Positions 1 through 8,658 of a DNA stretch of 64,000 nt are shown piece by piece (position 1 is the first letter of the stretch; each line of letters opens with the position of its first letter). The stretch is from positions 124,001 to 188,000 of the forward strand of contig NZ_JABVEC010000012.1 in the NCBI RefSeq assembly GCF_014323705.1, written 5' to 3'. The translations under genes were made by a program, and so were the position numbers. The stretch comes from Actinomadura alba (GTDB lineage Bacteria > Actinomycetota > Actinomycetes > Streptosporangiales > Streptosporangiaceae). A model generated the notes under the pieces. The model searched no databases and was not told the DNA's origin. It was given only the letters and a program-made list of their open reading frames with translations.

Positions 1-291
1 AGAGCGATCCGCGACCACCTGATGGCGGCACTACCATCGGGCAGCTACCTGGTTCTGGAAGACGGCACCAACGTCGTGGCCCCCGAGGCCGCCGCTCAAG
101 CGGAGAAGACCCGCGCCGAGGCAGGCGACCCCTACCGGCTGCGCGCCCCCGAGCAAATCGCTGAGTTCTTCGACGGCTTGGAACTGCTTGAGCCGGGTGT
201 GGTGTCGGTATCGCGCTGGCGGCCGGAGACCACCCCTTGGGGGCAGCCGGACGAGGTGGAGGCCTTCTGCGGTGTCGCCAAGAAGCCATGA
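1..291 (+). CDS. SAM-dependent methyltransferase, PF04672/DUF574 family (C-terminal part)
   Basis: The reading frame is open from the first base, so the gene starts upstream of the window; about 96 residues are present. The tail has the family pattern seen in the complete paralogue at 737-1585: a segment like RLRAPEQIAEFFDGLELLEPG, a WRP motif (here SRWRPE) and a short end in AKKP. PF04672 proteins bind S-adenosylmethionine and are expanded in actinomycetes; their substrates are mostly unknown. Only the distal end is visible, so the SAM-binding motif cannot be checked. Confidence 0.8.
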   Translation, partial: RAIRDHLMAALPSGSYLVLEDGTNVVAPEAAAQAEKTRAEAGDPYRLRAPEQIAEFFDGLELLEPGVVSVSRWRPETTPWGQPDEVEAFCGVAKKP

Positions 292-736
292 TGCCCCAGA
301 GTGAGGTCTGGTGGTGGGTCCGACCCCGCTGACCGGCCCGTTCTTCTCACCACAACAGTCAGGTGCTGGCCTGCTCACGCATCGCTGCGGCTAAGGCGGG
401 CGCCCAGGCGTTGATGGTCGCGAACCACTCGTCATACTCGTCGCTCGCGCGAGTCGGAAAGCCACAGCCGGCAAGAACCGCGGGCCGCTGCGCCAGCCCT
501 CGCTACCATCTCTGGCGGCTTCTGTGCCCGCCCGGCGGCAAAGCGGCTGGGCGAAGTTTCCGGTCGCGATAGCCCCACCGACAAAACCCCCACGGGCCCC
601 GGCCCCGGCCGGCTGACACCGCACGATCGAGAGGCGTCGATCAACGGTCGTTAGCCGACACTCCGTCGAGCGGTCGTCTTCATCCAGAGACCCAACGCGA
701 AGTACGTGGCCATTCTCGGGGCGCTCGGCCGGGTCG
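292..736. other. Intergenic stretch with a possible C-terminal gene remnant
   Basis: About 445 bases lie between the two methyltransferase genes. No complete gene is recognised. On the minus strand, roughly 505 down to a TGA at 359-361, a frame reads a protein-like tail containing SDEYDEWFATINAWAPALA and ending REQAST. It has no start codon and an upstream stop, so it is probably the end of a lost gene. The remaining bases look non-coding. Confidence 0.3.
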
Positions 737-1585
737 TCAGGGCTTGCGTAGGATTCCGCCGTACTCGTAGATGCTGCGGTCCCGTTGGGAAGCGCCCTCG
801 TACTGGGTCAGTTCGGCGGGGACCGGGGCCAGGGGTGGCTGCAGGTCCATCGGGCGCCAGCCCACCAGGTTGCACAGGCCGGGCTCGACCGGCTCCAGGC
901 CGGTGAACAGCGCGTCGACCTCGGCAGGGGTACGGGTCTGCCACGGGATCCCGGCGCTGGTGACCTGTTCGGTCATCAGCGCACCCTTGGCCGGGTCGTC
1001 GCACACCACCTGCGAGAAGGTCAGGAAGCTGCCGGGCGTGGCCCGGTCCATGACGGTGTGCAGGACCCGGTGCGGGTCGTCGGAGTCGGGGAGATGGTGG
1101 CCGACGGACAAGAACAGCACCGCGACCGGCTCGTCGAAGTCGATGAGCCGTTTGACGTCCTGGTGGTCCAGGATCGAATCCTGGTCGCGGATATCGGCGG
1201 TGATGACCGTGGTGGAGGGTTTGTTGGCCAGCAGAGCCCGGCCGTGCACCAGCACGATCGGATCGATGTCCACGTAGACGACGCGGGCGTCCGGGGCGAA
1301 CTGCTCGGCGACTTGGTGCACGTTGTTGTCGGTCGGCAGGCCGCAGCCCATGTCGATGAACTGCCGGATCCCGGTTTCGGCGAGGTAGCGGACGGCGCGA
1401 TAAAGGAACAGGCGGTTCTGCCGGGTGATGTCCAACCCGGCGGGGAAGGACTTCAGCTGCCCCCTGATGAACTGCCGGTCGGCCTCGTAGTTGTCCTTGC
1501 CGCCCAGCAGCCAACCGTAGGCGCGAGCCGACGTCGGCACGTCCATGGGAATGTCTCCGACCGACGGTTCACCGTCGTAGCTCAC
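737..1585 (-). CDS. SAM-dependent methyltransferase, PF04672/DUF574 family
   Basis: A 282-residue protein of normal length for the family. It begins with the usual PTSARAYGWLLGGKDNYEAD block (about residues 16-35), which is the signature of these enzymes. The SAM site follows at about residues 96-125: FIDMGCGLPT, then VVYVDIDPIVL. The C-terminal WRP motif (GWRPMD) matches the truncated paralogue at 1-291. The start is GTG at 1585-1583. It stands alone on the minus strand, 220 bases from the amidase. Target molecule unknown; a small-molecule methyltransferase role is family inference. Confidence 0.88.
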   Translation of the reverse strand: MSYDGEPSVGDIPMDVPTSARAYGWLLGGKDNYEADRQFIRGQLKSFPAGLDITRQNRLFLYRAVRYLAETGIRQFIDMGCGLPTDNNVHQVAEQFAPDARVVYVDIDPIVLVHGRALLANKPSTTVITADIRDQDSILDHQDVKRLIDFDEPVAVLFLSVGHHLPDSDDPHRVLHTVMDRATPGSFLTFSQVVCDDPAKGALMTEQVTSAGIPWQTRTPAEVDALFTGLEPVEPGLCNLVGWRPMDLQPPLAPVPAELTQYEGASQRDRSIYEYGGILRKP

Positions 1586-1805
1586 TGCGCGCTCCCGTGC
1601 CTTGCATCGATGAGGAAATGCCCTTCGGAAGGGTACTCCGAACGCCCCGGTCGACGCCGATCTTTGCCGATCCCGGCAGCTGCAAGTCGTGAAATCGTGG
1701 ATGTTGCTTCGGCGCCGGGCAGAAGGTCTCCCAGCTCACCCCCGCGTCGGGCCGTGGTTCCGACGCCTACCTGAGGGACCGGGGTAGATCGCTTCCACGC
1801 ATTGG

Positions 1806-2621
1806 TCACGAGGAGAGGTATTTCAGGAAGCCGTTGGCGAGCGCCTTGGCGATTCGCTGGCGAAACTTCGGGTCCTTCAGCTTCGCGGCGTCACCGGGGT
1901 TCTGCATGTTGCCGCACTCGACGAACACCGAAGGCACCTTGGCCAGGTTGAGGCCACCTAGGTCATTGCGGACGCTGATGCCGTTCTTCCCGATGTAATT
2001 GGAGTACGGGATCCCCGTGTACTGGATGAACGCGTCCCGCATGTCCATACCGAGCTTCTTCGACGGGGAGACGATCTTGTTGGTGTGGCCTTTGATGAGC
2101 GCCGGCTCAATGATGTGAAACCCGTGCCCGCTGGCCTTCGCACCGTCGGCGTGGATCGACAGCGCCGCGTCGGCCTTGGCCTTGTTAGCGATCTCGGCGC
2201 GCTTGTCGATGCAGGGGCCCACACCGGTGTCGTTCGGACGGGTGAGCACCACAGTGGCGCCTTTGCCGCGCAGGATCATCTCAAGTCTTACGGCGACGTC
2301 CCAGGTGAACGCGTGCTCGGGATAGCCGTCGTCGGTCGCGGTGCCCGTGGTGTTGCAGGGCTTGCGCCCGGTGATCACGTCGACGGGCTTGTTGATGATC
2401 TCCGGGTGTTCGGCGTTCCCGCCGTTGTGGCCAGGGTCGAGCACGATCACCTTCCCCGCCAGCGGGGCCCCCGATGGTCGCACGCCTCCCGGCACGGATG
2501 TGGTTGCCGCGTTCACCGCAGAGGACTTCTGGGCAGCACCCGAGGAGGGGGCGTGCTCACACCCGGTGAGCGCGACGGTCAACGCCATGACGGCGCCCGT
2601 AGCGCCGGCAACGATTCTCAC
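1806..2621 (-). CDS. N-acetylmuramoyl-L-alanine amidase lipoprotein (Amidase_3)
   Basis: A 271-residue exported zinc amidase that should cleave the amide bond between N-acetylmuramic acid and the stem peptide of peptidoglycan. The N-terminus is a lipoprotein signal with lipobox LTGC, lipidated at Cys21. The Amidase_3 domain spans about residues 57-270: VIVLDPGHNGG (zinc ligand His65), YPEHAF (Glu102), LSIHADG (His157) and VFVECGNMQN (catalytic Glu235). All expected metal and catalytic residues are present. It is divergent from the ArsR/SRPBCC/SDR genes to the right. A cell-wall hydrolase attached to the membrane outer face is the likely role. Confidence 0.92.
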   Translation of the reverse strand: MRIVAGATGAVMALTVALTGCEHAPSSGAAQKSSAVNAATTSVPGGVRPSGAPLAGKVIVLDPGHNGGNAEHPEIINKPVDVITGRKPCNTTGTATDDGYPEHAFTWDVAVRLEMILRGKGATVVLTRPNDTGVGPCIDKRAEIANKAKADAALSIHADGAKASGHGFHIIEPALIKGHTNKIVSPSKKLGMDMRDAFIQYTGIPYSNYIGKNGISVRNDLGGLNLAKVPSVFVECGNMQNPGDAAKLKDPKFRQRIAKALANGFLKYLSS

Positions 2622-2804
2622 CAGTGATCCCGTGACGTGGACGACAGCACCTCACAGTCTGCACTGAAGCGCACAGGTCTGGCACAGCCGGGTGTGTTCC
2701 CGCAGGTTCAGCGTCGGAATGCCCATTCGAGACGGGGCTCGACCACCCAGCGGAACGTACGGGTCGACCGTCGTGGTCACGGCCGCGAATCCGCCGACTA
2801 CCTA

Positions 2805-2843
2805 TTGACAAAACTAAATTTTATATACAAACTCATTTTCACG
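2805..2843 (+). promoter_or_regulatory. AT-rich promoter/operator region of the ArsR-SRPBCC-SDR operon
   Basis: A sharply AT-rich island in a GC-rich background immediately before the ATG at 2844. It contains a consensus-like TTGACA at 2805-2810 and a TATATA at 2822-2827. Their spacing is too short for a standard sigma-70 pair, so the exact -10 is uncertain. The position just upstream of an ArsR-type regulator suggests an autoregulated operator. Confidence 0.45.
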
Positions 2844-3401
2844 ATGAAGGACGTCCTGTACCTGGAACAGATCGAGCAGGCGGAGACCCTGCTCAAGCCC
2901 CAGCGCATTGAGGTGCTGCGGCAGCTCGCCGAGCCGCGTACCTGCACCGAGGTCGCCGCCCGCCTCGACCAGAGCGCGCAGCGGGTCTATTACCACGTCA
3001 AACGCCTGGTCGCGGCCGGTTTGGTGACTCAGGTGTCCGAACGCAAAGTCCGCGGCATCCACGAGGGCATCTACCAGGCCACCGCCCGCTCCTACTGGCT
3101 CTCGCCCCGTCTGGTCGGACGGATCGGTCTGCGCAAGGCGCAGGACGAGTTGGGTCTGGGCTACCTGCTGGATCTCGTGGAGGAGGTCCAATCTGACATC
3201 GCCGCGCTCGATCGGACCGCGCCCGAACTGCCCTCGGTCGGGGTGTCCGGCGAGATCCGGGTACCGCCGGAACGCCGCCAGGAGTTCCTGGCCGACCTGC
3301 AGACCACGCTGGCCGACCTGTTCACCCGGTACGGCGGCGCTGAGGGCGATGCCTTCAAACTCGCCGTCGCCTGCTACCCCAAAGGAGAAGACCGTGAGTG
3401 A
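2844..3401 (+). CDS. ArsR-type winged-helix transcriptional regulator
   Basis: A 185-residue regulator. The frame is open upstream, but the ATG at 2844 is chosen because it starts the conserved domain and follows the AT-rich promoter. Residues about 10-75 form a winged helix (LLKPQRIEVLRQLAEPRTCT, then ARLDQSAQRVYYHVKRLVAAG), with the YHVKRL recognition helix typical of the family. The C-terminal half is probably the dimer or ligand part. It overlaps the next gene by 8 bases, so the two are almost certainly co-transcribed. An ArsR next to an SRPBCC/AHSA1 gene is a common actinomycete pairing. Effector unknown. Confidence 0.85.
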   Translation: MKDVLYLEQIEQAETLLKPQRIEVLRQLAEPRTCTEVAARLDQSAQRVYYHVKRLVAAGLVTQVSERKVRGIHEGIYQATARSYWLSPRLVGRIGLRKAQDELGLGYLLDLVEEVQSDIAALDRTAPELPSVGVSGEIRVPPERRQEFLADLQTTLADLFTRYGGAEGDAFKLAVACYPKGEDRE

Positions 3402-4281
3402 GCCGATGATCCGCCGCGCCCGCGTGGCAGCGCCGATCAGTGACGTCCATCACGCCCTGACCGACGCCACTGCACTGCGGATCTGGCTGGCCGAACACGC
3501 CGAGGTCGACCTGCCGCACCGGTTCGAGTTCTGGGGCCGCCACACCCCGGAGGGCGAGGCACCCCACCAGCGGCTGCTGCACGTCGACGACCACACGCTG
3601 CGCTTCTCCTGGCTGCTGGACGGCGAGGACACCACCGTCGAGATCGGCCTGGCCGCCGACACCGAAGACGACAGCGCCGACGGCGACTCGACGATCATCA
3701 CACTGTCGCAGACCCACTTCGAGTTCTCCGATGCCTTCACCGGCGCCGGCATCCGGGGCGTGTTGAACACCTTCTGGGCCCTGGCGCTGGCGAACCTGGT
3801 CGACTACCTCGAAGGCCGCGAGCCCACCCCCAGGTGCGACTTCACCTCCCAGCAGATGAACGCGCAGGTCCTCATCGACACCTCACCCGAGGAGGTGTTC
3901 GACTCGCTGATCGACTCCGACAAGACCAGCCGGTGGTTCGGCTGCCGCATCGACATCGAGCCGCACGTCGGCGGGCGCTACGCCATGGGCGGAGTGGACG
4001 CCCACCCCCACCCGGCGAAGATCCTGGACCTGGAACCCGGCCGCCGGCTGTCGGTGGACTGGGGCGGCCCCGGCGTCACCACCTGGGAACTCGACGGCAC
4101 CGACGGCGCCACCCGGCTCACCCTGATCCAGAGCGGATTCGACACGCAGGAACCCCCCTACGCCGCCTGGAGCGGCATCCTCGCCGGCCTCGCCGAACTA
4201 CGCCGCTTCCACGATCTCCCGCACTGGCGCCCCATCTGGCTCAGCTACGACCTCCCCGACACCACCACCATCAACGGCTGA
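3394..4281 (+). CDS. Tandem SRPBCC (AHSA1-like) domain protein
   Basis: A 295-residue protein with two START-like hydrophobic-cavity domains, about residues 1-145 and 155-285. The second shows the AHSA1 pattern: a VLIDTSPEEVFDSLIDSDK start, GGRYAMGG, and a final helix. The start is GTG at 3394, preceded by AAAGGAG at 3381-3387; an earlier in-frame ATG lies inside the upstream gene and lacks a ribosome site. The fold binds lipids or small hydrophobic ligands. The exact ligand cannot be read from sequence. Its position behind an ArsR regulator suggests inducible expression. Confidence 0.82.
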   Translation: MSEPMIRRARVAAPISDVHHALTDATALRIWLAEHAEVDLPHRFEFWGRHTPEGEAPHQRLLHVDDHTLRFSWLLDGEDTTVEIGLAADTEDDSADGDSTIITLSQTHFEFSDAFTGAGIRGVLNTFWALALANLVDYLEGREPTPRCDFTSQQMNAQVLIDTSPEEVFDSLIDSDKTSRWFGCRIDIEPHVGGRYAMGGVDAHPHPAKILDLEPGRRLSVDWGGPGVTTWELDGTDGATRLTLIQSGFDTQEPPYAAWSGILAGLAELRRFHDLPHWRPIWLSYDLPDTTTING

Positions 4282-4324
4282 CAACACCCACGCGGGAAAA
4301 CCCCACCGAATCAGGAGGAATGAA

Positions 4325-5080
4325 ATGTTGCTCGAGAGCAAGAACGCAGTGATCTACGGCGCGGGCGGGTCGATCGGCGGCGCGGTCGCCCGGGCCTTCG
4401 CCCGCGAGGGGGCGACGGTCTTCCTGGCCGGTCGCACCCGGACGAGACTCGAGGTGGTCGCCGAGGAGATCCGGTCTGCCGGTGGGCTCGTCCAGACCGC
4501 CGAAGTCGATGCGTTGGACGAGCGGGCGGTCGATGAGCATGCCGACGCCGTGGCGGCCACGGCAGGCGGCATCGACGTGTCCTTCAATCTGATAGCGCAC
4601 GGCGACGTGCACGGCACCCCGCTGGCCGAGATGGCGCCGGAGGACTTCATCCGGCCGGTCGTGACCGCCGTGCGGACGATGTTCCTGACCTCGCGGGCGG
4701 CCGCCCGCCACATGATCAGGCAGGGATCAGGTGTGATCTTGGCATTCGGCGGCGAAGGCGACCCGATGCGCGATTATTACATTGGAGGTAGCCAGGTCGC
4801 GTTCCACGCGGTCGAATGCATGCGGCGGCAGCTGGCCGCCGAGCTGGGACCGCACGGCGTGCGTGTGCTGACGATGCGAACGGGTGGCGTGCCCGAGTCT
4901 CTCCCCGAGGGCTTCGAAGGTCGCGAGGCGATCGTCGAGGGGATCGAGAAGCAAACGATGCTCGGGCGGGCCGCGTCGTTCGAGGACGTGGGCAACGTGG
5001 CGGCCTTCCTGGCCTCCGACCGAGCTCGTTCCATGACCGCGGCCACCGCCAACATCAGCTGCGGCGCGCTGGTCGACTAG
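4325..5080 (+). CDS. SDR-family oxidoreductase with non-canonical active site
   Basis: A 251-residue Rossmann-fold protein. The cofactor loop GAGGSIGGAVARAFAREG (about residues 11-28) and the GRTRTR segment suggest NADP(H). A strong ribosome site AGGAGGA ends five bases before the ATG. The place where the classical YxxxK pair belongs reads MRDYYIGGSQVAFHAVE, with no lysine at +4 or +7 from either tyrosine. Either the family uses a different mechanism or it is a non-catalytic SDR. It lies 43 bases behind the SRPBCC gene and is probably in that operon. Confidence 0.82.
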   Translation: MLLESKNAVIYGAGGSIGGAVARAFAREGATVFLAGRTRTRLEVVAEEIRSAGGLVQTAEVDALDERAVDEHADAVAATAGGIDVSFNLIAHGDVHGTPLAEMAPEDFIRPVVTAVRTMFLTSRAAARHMIRQGSGVILAFGGEGDPMRDYYIGGSQVAFHAVECMRRQLAAELGPHGVRVLTMRTGGVPESLPEGFEGREAIVEGIEKQTMLGRAASFEDVGNVAAFLASDRARSMTAATANISCGALVD

Positions 5081-5121
5081 GCAGTGTCCCGTGGATCATC
5101 TGGCAGCAGGCGGTGCAGCGA

Positions 5122-5982
5122 TCAAGGGTTGTTTCGCGGTGAGAAGATGAGCATGAGCCGGTCGCTTAGCGCCCTGTATCCGAGGCGTTGGTAGATGTTG
5201 TTGCTGGTCGGGTTGGCGAGGTCGGTGAAGAGCACGACCTCGCGGGCACCGGCGTCCAAGGCTGTTTGGGTGAGGGTTGCGGTGATGGCGGCACCGAAGC
5301 CTTGGCGGCGGTGTCCGGGTGGGGTGTAGACGGGGGCGACGCGGGCCATGCCGGCCACCACGCGGGTCCGACCGGCCATGGACACTGGTACCCCTTCGAC
5401 TTCCCACAGTGTGATGCCGCCGTAGTTGAGCTTGTCTTCGATCACCGTGGTGTTCACGCTCTCGGGTCCGAGGGACTCGTGGTGGAATGCCTCGTGCCAG
5501 GCCAGCACAAGGTCACGGTCGTGAGCCATGGCGATACGGGATGTCCCTTGTGGGAGGGGTTTGGGCTGGCTGAGGCGTTCCAGCCGGTACAGACGCTGAT
5601 GCATCCCCACGTGGCTGGCTGCGCCTGTGTGGTCTTTCCATGTGGTCGCGAATGCCTGAGCCGCGGTCTGGTCGGCATTGACCCCGAGCAGGGGTATCTG
5701 CTGGTGGGCAAGGAACTCGGCGAGTTCTTGCGCCGCGGACTCGGGCATGGCGCTTAGAAGTAGCGGGTAGGGGCGGGTGTGCAGGAAGACTCCGCCGACA
5801 ACGCCCGCTTCGGATTGCCACCAGCCAAAGCGGGCAGTGGCGTCGCCGTAGACATCGGTTCCTTGCGCCCGGAGGGTCTCGATCACACTGAGCGGCACGG
5901 TGTTCTCGGCGGGATCCGCGCGCAGGAACTCGCCCGCTTCCGCGAGGTACTCCTCAAGGTTCGTTGTGACAGTCCAGCCCAT
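5122..5982 (-). CDS. GNAT-family N-acetyltransferase
   Basis: A 286-residue protein whose C-terminal half is a GNAT acetyl-CoA domain. VAPVYTPPGHRRQGFGAAIT (about residues 211-230) carries the R/Q-x-x-G-x-G/A pyrophosphate loop, followed by VVLFTDLANPTSNNIYQRLGY, the usual final strand and helix. The N-terminal half is a longer GNAT-like extension seen in many actinomycete members. It converges on the SDR gene with a 41-base gap. The acetyl acceptor is unknown. Confidence 0.83.
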   Translation of the reverse strand: MGWTVTTNLEEYLAEAGEFLRADPAENTVPLSVIETLRAQGTDVYGDATARFGWWQSEAGVVGGVFLHTRPYPLLLSAMPESAAQELAEFLAHQQIPLLGVNADQTAAQAFATTWKDHTGAASHVGMHQRLYRLERLSQPKPLPQGTSRIAMAHDRDLVLAWHEAFHHESLGPESVNTTVIEDKLNYGGITLWEVEGVPVSMAGRTRVVAGMARVAPVYTPPGHRRQGFGAAITATLTQTALDAGAREVVLFTDLANPTSNNIYQRLGYRALSDRLMLIFSPRNNP

Positions 5983-6016
5983 GCCCCATGATTGGCGAGA
6001 TCGGAGCTTGCTCGCA

Positions 6017-6382
6017 TCATGTTTTCCGCCGCACCGCCCCCCGGTCGGCGACGTCGAACGACTCGGCCAACGTGATCTCTACGGCAGCGACATGGTCGCG
6101 GTTCCAGATGGGCTCCAGCAGGCTGTTGGCGAAGCGGAACATCACGAGGTTCTGGACCGGCTCCTTGCCGAGGAAATGGTCGACACGCAGCAACCGCTCC
6201 GGGAAGTACAGGTGCAGCTCCGTATTGAGCCGCCGCGCGGAGATGAGGTCGTGGCCGAACGGCTTCTCCACCACCAGCCGGCCGCGGGTGTTCAGCCCCG
6301 CGGTGCTCAGTCCATCGGCTATCCGGGCGAACAAGTAGAGCCGTGGCGGCTTGCACTGCGGCGTGTTGTTGGTCGTACTCAC
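6017..6382 (-). pseudogene. zwf: Glucose-6-phosphate dehydrogenase internal fragment
   Basis: Encodes only about 105 recognisable residues of a roughly 480-500-residue enzyme. The core is unmistakable: RLVVEKPFGHDLISARRLN, then RVDHFLGKEPVQNLVMFRFA, then IWNRDHVAAVEITLAES. These correspond to the substrate-binding middle of G6PDH, including the DHFLGKE active-site segment. The NADP Rossmann domain and the whole C-terminal half are missing. The fragment stops just after the DRGA segment with unrelated residues. It has no partner gene nearby, so it is a dead remnant of a zwf copy. Confidence 0.85.
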
Positions 6383-6578
6383 GACTCATACACCGTACGC
6401 ACGCGTCGTGATGCTCGCCACATTGTGTGGTGCGTTCACCGGACAACGTGGTGGCTTCGCCCTACTCCCCCGGCATCCAGGCTTCACCTGACGTGACGCT
6501 CGTGCGCCCGCGCGGGACATTCGATCCGATCACAGGTCCCGGATCTCCCGTTTCGGCCCCCGCACGAAAGGGCGACAC

Positions 6579-7787
6579 ATGCGTCGAGTTTCATTGGCAC
6601 GGCTCGGCCTCGCCGTCAGCACCGGTCTGCTGCTCACGGTGGCGCCGGTCATGACGGCTCAGCCGGCGTCCGCGCAGGCCCCGACCCTCACCCAGGCGGT
6701 CACCGCGAAGCTGCTCAACCGGGCGACGTCCACCCCCGGATTCAGCACGGCCACCGCCCGCGACACTCAGGTCAACGTAATGCGCAAGTCGGCCAAGGGC
6801 TGGGCCTTCGGCTCGGCCGTGCTGGTCGCCCCGAAGAAGGAGGGCGCCGCTCCGGAGGGTTGGCTGTTCCTCGCCCACCGTAAGGCCGGCAGCTGGCAGA
6901 TCACCTTCGAGGGCGAGAGCGCCTTCCGGCAGCTCTCCACGCGGGCACCGATCGTTGCCGGCCAGGAGAAGAAGCTCTTCGCGGACATGGGCACGCCCAA
7001 GAAGAGCGACGTCACGCCGATGTACGCGGGCGGTGACTACCGCACCGGCATGCGCCTGCCGTTCGCCGTCGGCCAGTCCTGGTACATGACCGGTGGCCCG
7101 CACGGCTGGAGCGGCTCCGACACCCCGTACAGCGCCATCGACCTTTCCGGCGGCGACGGCCGCGTGCTCGCCGCGCGCGGCGGCACCGCCTACACGATGT
7201 GCGGCAACGGCAGGGGATGGATCCGGGTGATCCACGACCGCGGCTACTCGACCGACTACTACCACCTGTACAACAACATCGCCGCGAACGGCCTGGGCGT
7301 GGGCGAGGGCGCCTTCCTCGGCAACATCGGCAACGACGTCTCGTGCGGCGGCTCCTCCTCCGGCGCCCACGTGCACTTCGCACTGCGGCAGAACAGCGCG
7401 TACGTCCCGGTGCACGGGCACAACTACGGCAAATGGGTGATCATACCGGGTTCGGGCGCGTACCAGGGCTACGCGCTGCACGGCAGCGCGCAGGTCAACG
7501 TCGGTGGTCTGCTCTACAACTACGGCGCTCTCGGGTTCACCCAGGGCGTGGTGGACGCCTACGGCGGCGGGAGCGTCAACAAGCGCTCGGGGCCGGGCAC
7601 CGGCTACGGCCTCGTGGGCACCGTCGGTGACGGCGCCACGGTGAGCATCGCCTGCTCCGCCAACGGCACCACCCACACCGGCAGGTGGGGTACGACGAGT
7701 CTCTGGAACAAGCTCACCGACGGCACCTGGGTGAGCGACGCCTACCTCTGGACCGGCCTGTCCGGCCCGGTCAACGGCTGGTGCTGA
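6579..7787 (+). CDS. Secreted M23-family (LasA-like) metallopeptidase with SH3-like tail
   Basis: A 402-residue exported zinc endopeptidase of the peptidoglycan-cleaving M23 family. Residues 1-32 are a Sec/Tat-like signal ending in ASA. The catalytic domain (about 165-300) shows the HxnD pair in GGPHGWSGSDTPYSAIDLSG, a YYHLYNN segment and the closing HVHFAL motif, where the second His is a zinc ligand. The C-terminal 90 residues contain a bacterial SH3-like piece (NKRSGPGTGYGLVGTVGDGA), likely a wall-binding module. The LasA/lysostaphin-type arrangement suggests a secreted lytic enzyme. A terminator hairpin follows at 7861. Confidence 0.9.
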   Translation: MRRVSLARLGLAVSTGLLLTVAPVMTAQPASAQAPTLTQAVTAKLLNRATSTPGFSTATARDTQVNVMRKSAKGWAFGSAVLVAPKKEGAAPEGWLFLAHRKAGSWQITFEGESAFRQLSTRAPIVAGQEKKLFADMGTPKKSDVTPMYAGGDYRTGMRLPFAVGQSWYMTGGPHGWSGSDTPYSAIDLSGGDGRVLAARGGTAYTMCGNGRGWIRVIHDRGYSTDYYHLYNNIAANGLGVGEGAFLGNIGNDVSCGGSSSGAHVHFALRQNSAYVPVHGHNYGKWVIIPGSGAYQGYALHGSAQVNVGGLLYNYGALGFTQGVVDAYGGGSVNKRSGPGTGYGLVGTVGDGATVSIACSANGTTHTGRWGTTSLWNKLTDGTWVSDAYLWTGLSGPVNGWC

Positions 7788-7860
7788 CCGGCACGCAGAT
7801 CCGCTGACCATCGGCACCGGCCGTACGGCGCGCACCGTCCGGCCGGACACCGGCGGCGAT

Positions 7861-7900
7861 GCCGGGCGGGGCCCTGCGGGGGCACCGCCCGGCTTTCATT
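7861..7900 (+). terminator. Rho-independent-type terminator after the M23 peptidase
   Basis: A 9-bp GC-rich perfect stem, GCCGGGCGG at 7861-7869 with CCGCCCGGC at 7885-7893, followed by TTTCATT. It lies 73 bases after the peptidase stop and before the response-regulator gene, so it separates the two transcription units. Confidence 0.65.
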
Positions 7901-7971
7901 GATCTCCTGTGCTCCGTGGGGCACGATGACGGGGCCAGTGCGCACCGTCACGACCCAGCACAGGAGCCAGC

Positions 7972-8658
7972 GTGATCCGCGTCGCGATCATGGACGATCA
8001 TCCGGTGGCTCGGCGGGGCATGGCACAGATCCTTCTCGAGACGGGGCGGATCGAACTCTCGGTGTCGGCCGCCTCCCCCTCCGAGCTCGCCGAGTGGCTG
8101 AGCGCCGCCGCTCCCGGCGGGTCGCCGGACGTCGTGGTCCTCGATCTTTATTCGGACGGACTCTATTCGGACGGGCACGAGCCGTGCATGGCCTCGATCT
8201 CCGACTTCAGCGAGATGTCCCGGGTGCTCGTGATGTCCGCCTCCGGCCGTCCGGAGGATGTCGTGGGCGCCGTCCGGGCCGGCGCCACCGGCTATGTCAC
8301 CAAGCACGCCAGTCCCGAGATGTTCGTCTCCGCGGTCGAGACGGTCGCGGCAGGGGGCTTCGCCCTGTCCTCTCAGCTGGCCGACATCCTGCACAGCGAG
8401 CTCGCCCGGAGCGCGGCCCACGCGAGCCGGCGGCGGTCCGGCCGCGCGACCGGCGGTGAGCTGTCGGCCCGGGAGGAGGAGACCCTGGGGCTGATCGCCC
8501 AGGGATTCACCCATGCCCAGGCGGCGAGCCGCATGGGGGTCAGCAAGGCCACCGTCGACACCTATGTCGAGCGGGTGCGCGCCAAGCTGCGGCTGGGCAA
8601 CAAGGCGGAGCTGACGCGCGCGGCGCTCGCCAGACCGAACCGGCCACCGCTGCCGTGA
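7972..8658 (+). CDS. LuxR/NarL-family response regulator
   Basis: A 228-residue regulator. The receiver domain has the acidic pair (IMDDHPV), the phospho-acceptor in DVVVLDL (about residue 58), and TKHAS with the conserved lysine. The C-terminal HTH (about 165-225) reads LSAREEETLGLIAQGFTHAQ and SKATVDTYVERVRAKL. An unusual in-phase tandem duplication, LYSDGLYSDG, sits right after the phospho-acceptor strand. The gene overlaps the histidine kinase by a GTGA, so the pair is translationally coupled. Confidence 0.92.
   Translation: MIRVAIMDDHPVARRGMAQILLETGRIELSVSAASPSELAEWLSAAAPGGSPDVVVLDLYSDGLYSDGHEPCMASISDFSEMSRVLVMSASGRPEDVVGAVRAGATGYVTKHASPEMFVSAVETVAAGGFALSSQLADILHSELARSAAHASRRRSGRATGGELSAREEETLGLIAQGFTHAQAASRMGVSKATVDTYVERVRAKLRLGNKAELTRAALARPNRPPLP

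Noticed and set aside
1582..1809. A 75-codon minus-strand frame between methyltransferase and amidase
   Set aside because: No ribosome site, no motif and overlap with the methyltransferase start; treated as intergenic.
6591..7850. A 419-codon minus-strand frame over the M23 peptidase
   Set aside because: Composition is typical of antisense reading of high-GC coding DNA and no motif appears, while the plus strand has a signal peptide and M23 motifs.
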